A stretch of DNA of 64,000 nucleotides. Origin: Macrocystis pyrifera. Taxonomy: Eukaryota > Sar > Phaeophyceae > Laminariales > Laminariaceae. Within the stretch, counting starts at the first letter, position 1; each line of letters begins with the position of its first letter. Made by a program: the position numbers and the translations under genes. The DNA lies in contig JASSKH010000025.1 in NCBI GenBank assembly GCA_031763025.1, positions 7,660,798-7,724,797 of the forward strand, in the 5' to 3' direction. Below are positions 1-8,735 of this stretch, in pieces. The notes under the pieces were generated by a model, which did not search any database, was not told where the DNA came from, and saw only the letters and a program-made list of their open reading frames with translations.

Positions 1-493
1 GACTTCGCGAAAACGTTGAAACTGCGCTTTCGTGTAGGGGACCTGGACCTGCCAGAAAGAAGAAAGAGGTACACCAGTAACCGGGAAGAGGAGGAAGTAG
101 GCGCACAGATGTGCCCGTGTGGCAAAGCAACAGAGAGTAGAACTGACATAGTAGGAGAATGTGAAATATACAAGGAGGAACGGGATGTGTTGGAAGAGGA
201 GATGAGGAAAATAGACGAATGTGACATGGAGTTTGAGACAATGAATAGCAGCGAGAAAACGATCGCTATCCTAGGAGATAGATGGTGGCCACAGGAGGCC
301 AAACAGGAAGGGGATAAGACTAGCAAAAAGTTTCTATGTATTTTATGGAAACAACGTAATGAGCGCCCAATTGTTGGAGGTGTCTCTATTAGGAGTAGGA
401 ACGGTGATCCGTCTCTAAAGGGATGCGTGGTCAATGGTCAAATGACCAAGGCAAGCAACAAATGAGTACGCCCCCCCCCCCCCCCCCCCCCCC
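1..493 (+). mobile_element. LINE 3'-terminal fragment with poly(C) end
   Basis: The reading frame at 16-465 looks like the C-terminal end of a non-LTR retrotransposon polyprotein: a charged region, a CxCG...EC cysteine cluster like the one that follows the reverse transcriptase in many LINEs, a tryptophan-rich stretch (GDRWWPQ) and a short tail. It is cut off by the window edge, so the reverse transcriptase is not seen. The frame stops at 465 and a run of about 23 C follows at 471-493. The last 40 bases contain the perfect hairpin TGGTCAAATGACCA. The same terminal box recurs near 47209, 48716 and 61776. Assignment to a LINE is by motif and layout only; the clade is unknown. Confidence 0.6.
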
Positions 494-567
494 GACCCGT
501 ACGGAATCATACACAACACACCGGGCAGAGTCCATCACACTGTAAACTATGATTGGGGCCTATCCCA

Positions 568-954
568 TCATCTCGTCAGCGGTACCCCCCACACCCTCCT
601 CTCCCCTAGACGGACTTCCATTCCATCGTCCTTCACGTGGAGCTGGTAGTCGTTGTTCTTGCTCTTTCTCCAGGGAAATCGGTTCATCCACTCCCTTTTG
701 TATGGGCCGGATTTCGCCAGCACGCATGTTCCGTCCAAGCTCACCTCCTTGGTGACGGTTGGGTGTGGAGTGCGGCGAAGCAAGACGGGTTCGAGGTAAA
801 GTGAAGCAAGGGATCCCCTCCTCTGAATTACGTCGGCCACCGCTATGCGGTTCAAGCGATGGCCCTGCCGTCGTTTCGACACACACTCATCAAAGCGCTG
901 CGGCAAAATATCAAGATCTATAGTGGTATTAATCTCAGGCACAACATGATTCAA
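568..954 (-). pseudogene. C-terminal part of an unrecognised repeat-encoded protein (copy A)
   Basis: This 128-codon minus-strand frame aligns with the minus strand of copy B (about 19550-19830), where the match is split over two frames. Shared blocks include HRLNRIAVADVIQRR and, later, PYKR..M.RFP.R.SKNN.YQLHV.DDGMEVRLG, with differences that are mostly conservative. Such preservation of protein over DNA says that both copies descend from a translated gene of a mobile element. I do not recognise the family. Because copy B needs a frame change and has an in-frame stop, both are treated as decayed copies, though this one is still open across its length. Confidence 0.4.
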
Positions 955-1197
955 TTCTGTTTTGTCGGCATCTCAAGTGTGGTCAGACTCTTGGCTTCAC
1001 TCCAGCAGTGTTCGATTTATTTAATGGGTTTGCATCTGCAGGAAGGAAACCTCTAACCACCGTCACCGGTATGGCTATCAGACGTAAACTCATACTGTGA
1101 ACTATCCACCACTACCTTTTCGAAGCAAGAGGACATCAAGATTACCTCTGGTAGTGTATGAAACACAAACGTTAGCCCTACTACTAATCTCTCTCGG

Positions 1198-1767
1198 TCA
1201 TCGTTTATATACCCAAAACACCAAAGGGGCAACTAATGGCTGACTCACCACGCATCCTCTGTCGCTGAGTGACATCTCAACTTCCCCGAGATGTTTCCAC
1301 GCCTTATCTACGTCCTTCTGGTGTCGACTGCGGAAGGGGATCCACCCCCAAGCACCCCTCCTCCCGCTCTCGTGGGCCGGCAAGTCCCCCTCCCGCACTT
1401 CCTTCAGAAGAGCCTGTCGGGCTCGTACCACGCGCCTCAGTTTAGCAATGTCGGCAGCAACTAATACCGACGTGTGCAGGCCTCCGGAGGTTTCCTGGCC
1501 TGATACATCCGACGATTTCGCAGTTTCCTTGGCGAAGACGATATCTCCGTGTTTGGTGGCCCATACGGCGGACGCGCCAGTCGACGCTACCAAGGGTTCA
1601 GCAGTCAGCTTGTCGCCCGCAGTGAGCACTTGCTTAGGGCTCCGAACCGAGGGATCCAGGTCTCCAGCGGCTGGGGTGGGCGGCACGGTCGTCGACGCAG
1701 TCTGATCAGGCTCGGCATCTCTGTCGTGTACACCACCCTTTATGTTAGGGCAGTGCACGTACATCAC
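1198..1767 (-). CDS. Possible exon or ORF of unknown function inside copy A
   Basis: An open minus-strand frame of 189 codons with protein-like composition: a Pro/Ala/Thr-rich first half and a charged second half (residues about 105-165) that could form helices. A GTGAGT splice-donor-like site lies near the end of the frame (about 1250), so the true exon may stop there. The frame sits in the ~1-kb block present in copy A but missing from copy B, so it may be cargo, a separate insertion, or part of the element lost from B. No domain is recognised. It could also be a chance open frame in GC-rich DNA. Confidence 0.25.
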   Translation of the reverse strand: MMYVHCPNIKGGVHDRDAEPDQTASTTVPPTPAAGDLDPSVRSPKQVLTAGDKLTAEPLVASTGASAVWATKHGDIVFAKETAKSSDVSGQETSGGLHTSVLVAADIAKLRRVVRARQALLKEVREGDLPAHESGRRGAWGWIPFRSRHQKDVDKAWKHLGEVEMSLSDRGCVVSQPLVAPLVFWVYKR

Positions 1768-2693
1768 GTGCAGTGGGACAGATGTGGGCGAACACGGGTG
1801 CGTGGTTAGCGAGGAAGGGAGGTATAGTCAGCAGTTGGCCTCAATAATGGGTGGTCTTCCTTTCTATTGAAACGCTGGATAGATGTTTACCCAGAGTAGT
1901 TGTAGACGATCAGATATTGGCATGTATTTCGGTATGAAATATCGTGTTAATACGACAATAGGTTGGGACGAAGTGGTCGTAGAAGACTTACTAGAACAAC
2001 ATCCTGCACTGGATAATCGTATGTGTGTGTTGGAGGGATTTTACTAGCAAGCAGCGAGCGGCATGGTTCATGTCATGGCACTATTGTGGAACGGAAAACA
2101 CGGGAGAAATAGTAGGAACAATGGGCCATTGACACGACAACGAAACATGCCCGGAAATTGCAGTAACAGACCTACTGCGTTGACAATGGTTCGGAAACTT
2201 GGCAATCAATACATAAAAATAAACTACACAAAGCGTTGCTGGTGCTGCGAGGAGATATTGAAATAGAGCAACGTGACCGCCGTAGATTGCAGCCGCGATA
2301 TCGAGGTTGAACTCATACCGGCAACAGAGTGATTGAAAGAGTGGCAAGTTCTACGATGAACGAGCATAAACGTGTCTATTGCCACATGCTACAGGCGGCA
2401 AAATGTAGTGCAGTGACGCAGCAGGGTGTCTCTTTGAAGGTAAGTGGATTAATCGACAGCCGTCCAGGGTGTGACAAGTCTTTTGATAGAGAGCTAGGCA
2501 ACTCTCCATTTTCATATATTACTTCGCAGCATACTGTGTCAAGTATTGGACTGCGATATTTTCCACCAAACCGTCGGAGCAACAACACACCGCAGTCCAT
2601 TCAAACAACACAACATGATACCAATACGAACAACAAGCAGCCGTCATCCTGCCGACTTTATGAGAGCTCAGAGCAAGGGCAAAACTTAGCACC

Positions 2694-2925
2694 TGTAGCC
2701 AAAAGATACCAAGCCGTGGAGGTTTCAGTGTAATCGCATGTGTGAGTGGAGCAGTGGCCGGGGATCCTGTGTGATGTCCCCTAGCCACCTGGCTCGTGGT
2801 CCGATGAGGATCACTCCGTGATAATACAAGCTCTAAGAACAAGACTTACTGAGTGCGAGGCCAGCGAGACTGGTGGAGTCCCTCGCTGGAAGCCCTCTTG
2901 CTGATATCATCTGGCAGAGGCCATA
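2694..2925 (+). repeat. 5' LTR of chromovirus
   Basis: Starts TGTAGCCAAAAG and ends GGCAGAGGCCATA. Identical to 8224-8455. If the canonical TG...CA ends are preferred the LTR is 230 bp (ending 2923), but the CACC target duplication fits better with the ATA end. A 14-bp perfect palindrome, AATATCTAGATATT, sits at its inner edge (2925-2938) where a tRNA primer-binding site would be expected. Confidence 0.9.
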
Positions 2926-3132
2926 ATATCTAGATATTCGCGGAACTTCTGTTGGAGGAGTTTTCGGCTGCGGAGTATTGGGTCACAGCTGGGAAGGCAG
3001 TTGGCCCGTTGGACGGATCGAAACGGCTTGAAGCGCACAGCAGGGGAGGACGCTCCGGGAGCTGGAGGACGCACAGGTCAGGCGGCAGTTTCTCCGTTAT
3101 TACAGTAGAGTCCAGGTGGACTGCTGTGGATT

Positions 3133-6100
3133 ATGGCGCACACGGCAAGCACGCCGCTGGTGGTAGGGGAGTCTCTGACTCCACCGAAATACGGAGAGGT
3201 GTGGACCGAGCAGGCCTCTCGTGTTTTTTACGCAGCGTACCTCGATTATGAGGAACGGCTGCAGCTCGCCAACGCTCAGGGGGTGGTTCAGCACTCCAAA
3301 GTGAGCATGGGCCAGCTTATCCCCAATTACATTCATCGGTGTTTTGAGGGATTTTACAAGCATCAGACTACGATGACCGCCTCGGAGTTGTTGGACGCTG
3401 TTAGGCAGCACGCTGGTTACACAACCACCAGCAACAGATTTGACACCTCGCGGGCGGCAGCGGACTTGCGTCGCGTTCTCTCAATGAGGAGCGATGAAAA
3501 GCAGGGCGGTGAAACATCCGTCAAAGACCGCGCGATGATGGTAAACTCCGCTATGGAAAAGTATTTTGCGGAGAATCACGCGGTGCATGCCATGTACCGC
3601 GCGCAGGACCGTTCGTGGTTGCCCGGACCGGCGGAATTTGTGAGCATGGCGTTGGTGGATGGCTTATGGCCGTCCGAGTTCAAAAAGTACGTAAAAGGTC
3701 AGCTAACGTACGCTGCAGGGTGGAAGAAGGACCCGGCATTGGTCATGGACCAAATTTTTTCTGCTGCAGAACAGTGGAAATTCATCGAGGCGTATGGTCG
3801 GAAAGATGCTGCAGGGGCAGCTGAACCGCGACGCCAACAGCAGCAGAAACCGAAACAGCAGCAGTCCGCGAAAAAGTCGTTTGTTCGCGTCTGTTTCGAG
3901 TGTGGTGATCCCAACCATTATGTTTCTGATTGCCCAAAAGCTCGCGGTGGCGGCACAGCTCCCAGCAGTGGTGGGCGCGGGTCGTCAGGGTATCGCGGGG
4001 GCCGCAATGGCGGCCGGGGCAGATTCAACCATGGACGCGGGCGCGGTGGCCGTGGTGGCAATCAATTGACAGCGGGCGGTGGAACTTCTGCTGTTGCTTC
4101 TTCAACTTCTGGTGCGCCAGCGGCAGGAGCCGCTGGGTCGGGATCTGGTTCGTCTGTTGCCGGCCGAGCTGTATACGTTGGAGGAGCTGGAACATCGGTG
4201 GGTGCTGCTGGAGCGAGAACTTCGCCATCCACCGAGCGGGCGGAGTCAGTGTCTGGTGCTGCTGCAGGGGCGGTAGCGCCGGAACCGTCTGTATATTCGA
4301 CGTCTTGGTCGGGGTGGACCGCCGATTCTATTTCTTCGGCGCCGGCTGTAGGAGGGCAGCCATGGCGTCAGGTGACTCTTGGTACCGACCAGAGTTCAAC
4401 GGCAGGTGAAGTGCCTGTCGATCGCAGCGCTGAGTGTTTACGCGCTGATCTCTCTTTGCCAGGGTCGGTTGGTTCGCTGATGGCGCGTGTGATCCTTGAT
4501 TCGGGGTCGGCGCTCACGTCCATCGGTGTCGGCTTACTTCAGCAGCTGTCTTCGCATTTCGGCGGCGCCGATCTGCAAATTCCGTTCGAAAATGGCCCGC
4601 AGCAGGCGAAAACCGCTACGGGTGTTTCAGTGATGGTCACGCACAAAACGGTGCCGATTGCCGTGAGTGTACGGACGCCGTGGGGAGCGGTGAAATTGGA
4701 GCCCATCACTTTCGCGGTCATGCCTGGTACAGATAACGTCGTTCTGTTTGGCATGGCTACCATGAAAGCTCTTGGCATCGACGTCTACCGTGAAGCTCTG
4801 GAGAAGCTTCGCCCTCGCGCAGTGCCGGTATCGACCGGTGTGGAGACTCCGAGTTACCTTGCGGCGCGCAGAGTGACGGTTTCCGTGCGTGCTTTTCAGA
4901 CCGAGGCTACGGTGGATGCTCCGGAGGACAAGGCGGTGGAACATTTGGTCGACCGGGGGCCAGACATGTTCATGGATCCGGAGGCGGAGCGGACGGCCCG
5001 AGAACGGGCGTTGGAGGACAGCGTGCAGCAGGCAGAGCAGAGTGGATTAAGCGTCGGCGGAGCAACCCGTTTGCGCGAAATTTTGGCTCGTCGCGTGGGT
5101 GCTTTTCGCCGTGCGCTGTGTGGTGATCCGCCAGCGCAAGTGGAGCCGATGCGAGTGCAGCTGAAGCAACAGGCGAAGCCTGTCAAGGCAACGCCACGTC
5201 GGTACGAACCGACGAAAAGGGACTGGCTCTCGAAGTGCATTGCTGCTTTGGTGTTTTTTGGCTTTGTCTACCACAACATCCAGGCGGTGTGGGCGAGTCC
5301 GGCGATGGCGGTGCCCAAGAAGGACTCTTTCCGTTTGGTGAGCGACTACTCGGCGGTGAACGCACAGGTGGAGAAGTCCCCGGGCGTCATGCCCAACCAT
5401 GAAGACATGGGAGATCTGCTGGGGGCGCGTTTCTTCGGCAAGCTGGACCTACTTCAAGGGTACTGGCAGATGCCTTTGGCTCCGGAGGCGCAAGACGTCT
5501 TCACCATGGCGACAAGCGACGGTTTGTTCACGCCTACCCGTGTTCCCCAAGGTGTTTTGAATGCGACTTCTTATTTCCAAGGTGTCATGACTGAAGTGTT
5601 GCGTGGTTTGGATTGCAAAGTTTGGGTCGATGACGTTTTCTTTTTCGCAGACACCGAAGAAGCTCTTCTGCAGCTGCTTGATGACATTCTTGAACGCCTG
5701 GAGAATGTTGGACTGTTTGTCGCCGCCCACAAGTGTACCTTCTTCTCTCGTGAACTGGTCTGGTGTGGTAAGGTGTATTCCAATGGTGTCGTGTCCCATG
5801 ACCCCGCTCGAGTGCAAGGTTTAAGTGAAATGCGTCGTCCCGAAAACGCTGGAGAACTAATGCAATTCTTGCAGGCTGTCAACTGGTTGCGTACATCGTT
5901 ACCACGTTTAGCGGAAACGGTAGCACCGTTACGTGATTTTTTGGAGGAGCTCCTTGTTGGGGCTACACGTCGGACTAAGCGAGTGGCGCGCAATCGTGTC
6001 ATCAAGGATACCGCGTGGACGGAGGATCGGGTGCGGGCGTGGAATGCCGCACGGGGTTTGGTGGCGCAAGCAGTGCCGCTTCATCATCCTCGTCCCGGGT

Positions 6101-6168
6101 GCGTTGTTTTGATGTTTCCTGACGCTTCTGATTTCCATTGGGGTAGTTTTTCTCACCCAAGTGCCTGA
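3133..6168 (+). CDS. Chromovirus Gag-protease-reverse transcriptase polyprotein
   Basis: One open frame of 1011 codons after a 207-bp leader. Residues 1-250 are a gag-like capsid region. A CCHC zinc knuckle (C254-x2-C257-x4-H262-x4-C267) is followed by an RGG-rich basic stretch of the kind that binds RNA. A long Ala/Gly/Ser linker leads to the protease active site D456-S457-G458 (DSG rather than the usual DTG). The reverse transcriptase follows, with the DYSAVN, GKLDLLQGYWQ and VPQGV motifs and catalytic VDD (D833, D834). The frame ends a little way into RNase H (PDASDF) because of a one-base shift near 6148 at a T5 run. Gag and pol share one frame, so no programmed shift is needed between them. 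The ATG at 3133 is the first one upstream of conserved gag sequence. Confidence 0.88.
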   Translation: MAHTASTPLVVGESLTPPKYGEVWTEQASRVFYAAYLDYEERLQLANAQGVVQHSKVSMGQLIPNYIHRCFEGFYKHQTTMTASELLDAVRQHAGYTTTSNRFDTSRAAADLRRVLSMRSDEKQGGETSVKDRAMMVNSAMEKYFAENHAVHAMYRAQDRSWLPGPAEFVSMALVDGLWPSEFKKYVKGQLTYAAGWKKDPALVMDQIFSAAEQWKFIEAYGRKDAAGAAEPRRQQQQKPKQQQSAKKSFVRVCFECGDPNHYVSDCPKARGGGTAPSSGGRGSSGYRGGRNGGRGRFNHGRGRGGRGGNQLTAGGGTSAVASSTSGAPAAGAAGSGSGSSVAGRAVYVGGAGTSVGAAGARTSPSTERAESVSGAAAGAVAPEPSVYSTSWSGWTADSISSAPAVGGQPWRQVTLGTDQSSTAGEVPVDRSAECLRADLSLPGSVGSLMARVILDSGSALTSIGVGLLQQLSSHFGGADLQIPFENGPQQAKTATGVSVMVTHKTVPIAVSVRTPWGAVKLEPITFAVMPGTDNVVLFGMATMKALGIDVYREALEKLRPRAVPVSTGVETPSYLAARRVTVSVRAFQTEATVDAPEDKAVEHLVDRGPDMFMDPEAERTARERALEDSVQQAEQSGLSVGGATRLREILARRVGAFRRALCGDPPAQVEPMRVQLKQQAKPVKATPRRYEPTKRDWLSKCIAALVFFGFVYHNIQAVWASPAMAVPKKDSFRLVSDYSAVNAQVEKSPGVMPNHEDMGDLLGARFFGKLDLLQGYWQMPLAPEAQDVFTMATSDGLFTPTRVPQGVLNATSYFQGVMTEVLRGLDCKVWVDDVFFFADTEEALLQLLDDILERLENVGLFVAAHKCTFFSRELVWCGKVYSNGVVSHDPARVQGLSEMRRPENAGELMQFLQAVNWLRTSLPRLAETVAPLRDFLEELLVGATRRTKRVARNRVIKDTAWTEDRVRAWNAARGLVAQAVPLHHPRPGCVVLMFPDASDFHWGSFSHPSA

Positions 6169-6778
6169 ACACGAATTTCGCAGTGGATTGGCGTTGGAAA
6201 GCATGTCTCACGAGCCTCTCGGATTTCTGAGTGGTTCGTTCACAGGTTCGCAGTTGCGCTGGGCGACTGTCGACAAAGAAGGTTTTGCGATCGTTAATAC
6301 GTTCCGGAGGCTCGAATACCTGCTTTGGGGTGGTGTTCATATCTTTACTGATCATCGAAACTTGCAGTACATTTTCAATCCGGAGAAGTGTGTCACGACG
6401 GTCACAAAGACCATGGCACAACGCCTAGAGAATTGGAAGGGTGTTTTAGGACAATACCGCTATGCAATCGAACACATCCCTGGCGATCGAAACTGTTGGG
6501 GGGATCTGTTGTCTCGTTGGGTCAAAGTTCCTACGGTGCCTGTTCGTTCGGTTGCCGTGCACAGCCCATGTAATGCTGACGATTCGCTTCCCGCATTGGA
6601 TGTGATTCGTGCCTCGCAACAAAGGTCTGTCGCTCGTATCGGCGTTGGTGTTCATGAATTTTCGACAACCTTCGGTCAAGCTACCTTGGCCGATGATGGT
6701 TTGTTTCGTGTGCGTGTTGGGGTGCGTGACGTCTTGTGGATTCCGCCGGATGATCTTGCTCTTCAAACTCGTTTTTGA
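6161..6778 (+). CDS. Chromovirus RNase H segment of pol (frameshifted)
   Basis: Continues the polyprotein one frame over from 3133-6168. RNase H motifs are visible: KEGFAIVNTFRRLEYLL and the DHRNLQYIF segment, then GDRNCWGDLLSR. The annotated ATG is only the first in frame; the real protein is read from upstream once the T5 shift is allowed for. A second shift at another T5 run (about 6771-6776) ends this frame at the start of the integrase zinc-binding region. Relative to a single continuous frame, the first run appears one T too long and the second one T too short. That is the pattern expected of homopolymer errors or very recent mutation rather than programmed frameshifting. Confidence 0.8.
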   Translation: MPEHEFRSGLALESMSHEPLGFLSGSFTGSQLRWATVDKEGFAIVNTFRRLEYLLWGGVHIFTDHRNLQYIFNPEKCVTTVTKTMAQRLENWKGVLGQYRYAIEHIPGDRNCWGDLLSRWVKVPTVPVRSVAVHSPCNADDSLPALDVIRASQQRSVARIGVGVHEFSTTFGQATLADDGLFRVRVGVRDVLWIPPDDLALQTRF

Positions 6779-8145
6779 TGGTGTGCGCGCACATGCGCTC
6801 GGCTGGTCACCGTGGTGTGGCGCCGACTTTGTTTCGCCTGAAGGAATATTGTGTTTGGCCTCACATGGATTCTCAGGTTCGCGAATTCGTTCGCCAGTGT
6901 TTGCACTGTGTAGACACGCGTGCAGGTGCACTCATTCCTCGTCCCTACGGAGACACGGTGCATGGTACCGCTCCGGGAGAAGTGGTGCACTTTGATTTTT
7001 TGTATGTTGGCCACAGCGGGCCCGAAGGTAGCGATGGCCTGCCTGATGAGGATGGTTTCCGATATGTTTTGGTCATCATGGATGATTTGTCCAACTACGT
7101 GGCGTTGGAACCGGCCGAGGCTTGTACAGCCGAGGTCACAGCGAAGCATTTGCTAGCCTGGTGTAAGACTTTGGGGGTGCCGCGTGTGTGGGTGAGTGAT
7201 ACCGCCACGCATTTCAAGAACAGGGTGCTTGCTTTGTTGAGCGACGCGTTGCACATCGAACATCGTTTTGCTGTCGCTTACACGCCGTGGTCGAACGGTA
7301 CGTGTGAACGCATGGTAAAAGAGGTGGTACGTGCTCTGCGTTCCATTCTGTCAGAACAGCGTCGTCAGGTTTCGGAGTGGGTTGATGTTTTGCCGGCCGC
7401 TCAGTGGGCCTTGAACACTTCGTTTCGTGAACGTTACCGAAGCACTCCGTACAGCGTGATGTTTGGGCGTGCTCCGCGTACCGATTTCTCGGCGCTCGTT
7501 TCTGAGTCTGATGGCAGGTGGAATGTTGACGTGATGAATGCTGACTTGTTGCGTGCGAACGTCCGTGAAGTCGTTGCAGAGCAGGAGAGATTTTGCGCCG
7601 ATATTCGCGCAGCTGTTGCCGTGTCTCGCGACAACAAACGTAAACAGGCTCAGGGCCAGGTGGTGTTGCCAAAATTTGCGGTTGGTGATTTCGTGTTGTA
7701 TGCTCGTGTTCGTCGGCAGGGTGTCACACCGAAATTGTTGTCCACATGGACTGGTCCGTGGCGTGTGGTAGCAGCTGATCATGATCATGTGTACTCAGTT
7801 CAGAACATCGTTTCTGGGAAGGTGCATCAAGCTCACGTGGCTCGTTTACGATTTTATGCGGATGCGACGTTGAACGTCACCGCTGATCTGAAGGATGTTT
7901 TCCAACATTCCTTTGCGCAGGGTGAATGCCGCATGAATGCTTTGGTGCATGTGGCCGAAGATGATGCCAACGAGGTGATTGTCTTGGTCGATTGGGATGG
8001 TTTCGAAGCAGAGGAGCGCACGTGGGAGTCTTTGCGGTCGATTTATTCTGCTGCGCCTGAATTCGTCGTGAAGGAATTGCGCAAATTACGGATGACCCGT
8101 GCGCTCAAGATTAAAATTGCTTCAGAGTTCAGCATTGATTTGTGA
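6775..8145 (+). CDS. Chromovirus integrase with C-terminal chromodomain
   Basis: This 456-codon frame starts in the H2C2 zinc-binding domain (histidine in GHRG, cysteines in CLHC). The catalytic core has D74, D142 and E178; D142 and E178 are separated by 35 residues, the classic DD35E spacing. The GPWRVV region is the usual C-terminal integrase fold. Residues about 387-437 form a chromodomain (EVIVLVDWDGF....RTWESL), the hallmark of chromoviruses, which steers integration to particular chromatin. All three catalytic residues are present. The stop is at 8143-8145, about 80 bp before the 3' LTR; a weak G-rich polypurine-like tract precedes the LTR. Confidence 0.88.
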   Translation: MMVCAHMRSAGHRGVAPTLFRLKEYCVWPHMDSQVREFVRQCLHCVDTRAGALIPRPYGDTVHGTAPGEVVHFDFLYVGHSGPEGSDGLPDEDGFRYVLVIMDDLSNYVALEPAEACTAEVTAKHLLAWCKTLGVPRVWVSDTATHFKNRVLALLSDALHIEHRFAVAYTPWSNGTCERMVKEVVRALRSILSEQRRQVSEWVDVLPAAQWALNTSFRERYRSTPYSVMFGRAPRTDFSALVSESDGRWNVDVMNADLLRANVREVVAEQERFCADIRAAVAVSRDNKRKQAQGQVVLPKFAVGDFVLYARVRRQGVTPKLLSTWTGPWRVVAADHDHVYSVQNIVSGKVHQAHVARLRFYADATLNVTADLKDVFQHSFAQGECRMNALVHVAEDDANEVIVLVDWDGFEAEERTWESLRSIYSAAPEFVVKELRKLRMTRALKIKIASEFSIDL

Positions 8146-8223
8146 TTTGCCGCATGCGATTTCGTCTTGGTTTTTTGGTTTTGTCAAGCTCGTTCGTGTC
8201 GAGTGAACTCGCTTTGGGGGTGC

Positions 8224-8455
8224 TGTAGCCAAAAGATACCAAGCCGTGGAGGTTTCAGTGTAATCGCATGTGTGAGTGGAGCAGTGGCCGGGGATCCTGT
8301 GTGATGTCCCCTAGCCACCTGGCTCGTGGTCCGATGAGGATCACTCCGTGATAATACAAGCTCTAAGAACAAGACTTACTGAGTGCGAGGCCAGCGAGAC
8401 TGGTGGAGTCCCTCGCTGGAAGCCCTCTTGCTGATATCATCTGGCAGAGGCCATA
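8224..8455 (+). repeat. 3' LTR of chromovirus
   Basis: Identical by eye to 2694-2925. Preceded by TTTGGGGGTGC, a short and imperfect polypurine-like tract, and followed directly by CACC, matching the four bases before the 5' LTR. The sequence beyond it (8460 onward) resumes the alignment to repeat copy B at about 20650. Confidence 0.9.
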
Positions 8456-8735
8456 CACCACACCCAAAGCCGCAATACAAGCAACATCACCGCCCAGAAA
8501 TCCGGGCGGTATACACTTCGCAGGCTCCTTGTTTTCGTTATGTTGCTATCCCCTCAAAGCTCCATCATGCATAGTCACCGGGCCTCCGGTGTCTTCCGCC
8601 CTCGATACTGTGATCTCATTGCCGTGGTACCGGACAACGTCATGTGGACCAGACATGAACACCGCGCTATCATCCCACAGTTCAAGAAGCCCCCCCTCGT
8701 CGACCTGCGCGCGGCCATCAAGCACACGTAGTATT
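8456..8735 (-). mobile_element. Old repeat copy A, right part
   Basis: Aligns with 20645-20850 of copy B, for example the shared CAATACAAGCAACA, CAAGCTCCA-like, TACTGTGATCTCATT-like and GGTACCGG stretches. It continues the match that was interrupted at 2693, showing that copy A was one piece before the chromovirus inserted. On the minus strand a frame covers 8575-9006, but it runs past the repeat edge and is not supported as a gene. Confidence 0.5.

Larger units (their letters stand above)
494..2693 (-). mobile_element. Old repeat copy A, left part (split by the chromovirus)
   Basis: This segment matches 19405-20640 (copy B) at roughly two thirds to three quarters identity by eye, in the same orientation. 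The match starts just after the LINE poly(C) and resumes at 8456 beyond the chromovirus, so the chromovirus landed inside this older element. Copy A carries about 1 kb (roughly 1075-2088) that is absent from copy B. Coding sense is on the minus strand, where protein similarity between copies is better kept than DNA similarity. The element type is not recognised: I see no terminal repeats and no known transposase motif. Confidence 0.5.
2694..8455 (+). mobile_element. Ty3/gypsy chromovirus, nearly intact, with identical LTRs
   Basis: A 5.76-kb LTR retrotransposon. Direct repeats of 232 bp (2694-2925 and 8224-8455) look identical on full visual comparison, which points to a recent insertion. The interior codes, in order, for a gag with zinc knuckle, aspartic protease, reverse transcriptase, RNase H, integrase and chromodomain; integrase after RNase H is the Ty3/gypsy order. 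The 4-bp sequence CACC lies just before the left LTR and just after the right one and is the likely target duplication. Only two single-base frame breaks interrupt the polyprotein, both at T5 runs. Identical LTRs with near-intact frames suggest an element that moved recently. Confidence 0.92.

Noticed and set aside
2081..2600. Ankyrin-like peptides on the minus strand (TALHFAA, AAAIYGGHVALFQYLLAA)
   Set aside because: Only two short pieces in different frames, and the similarity is not kept in repeat copy B, so it is too weak to call.
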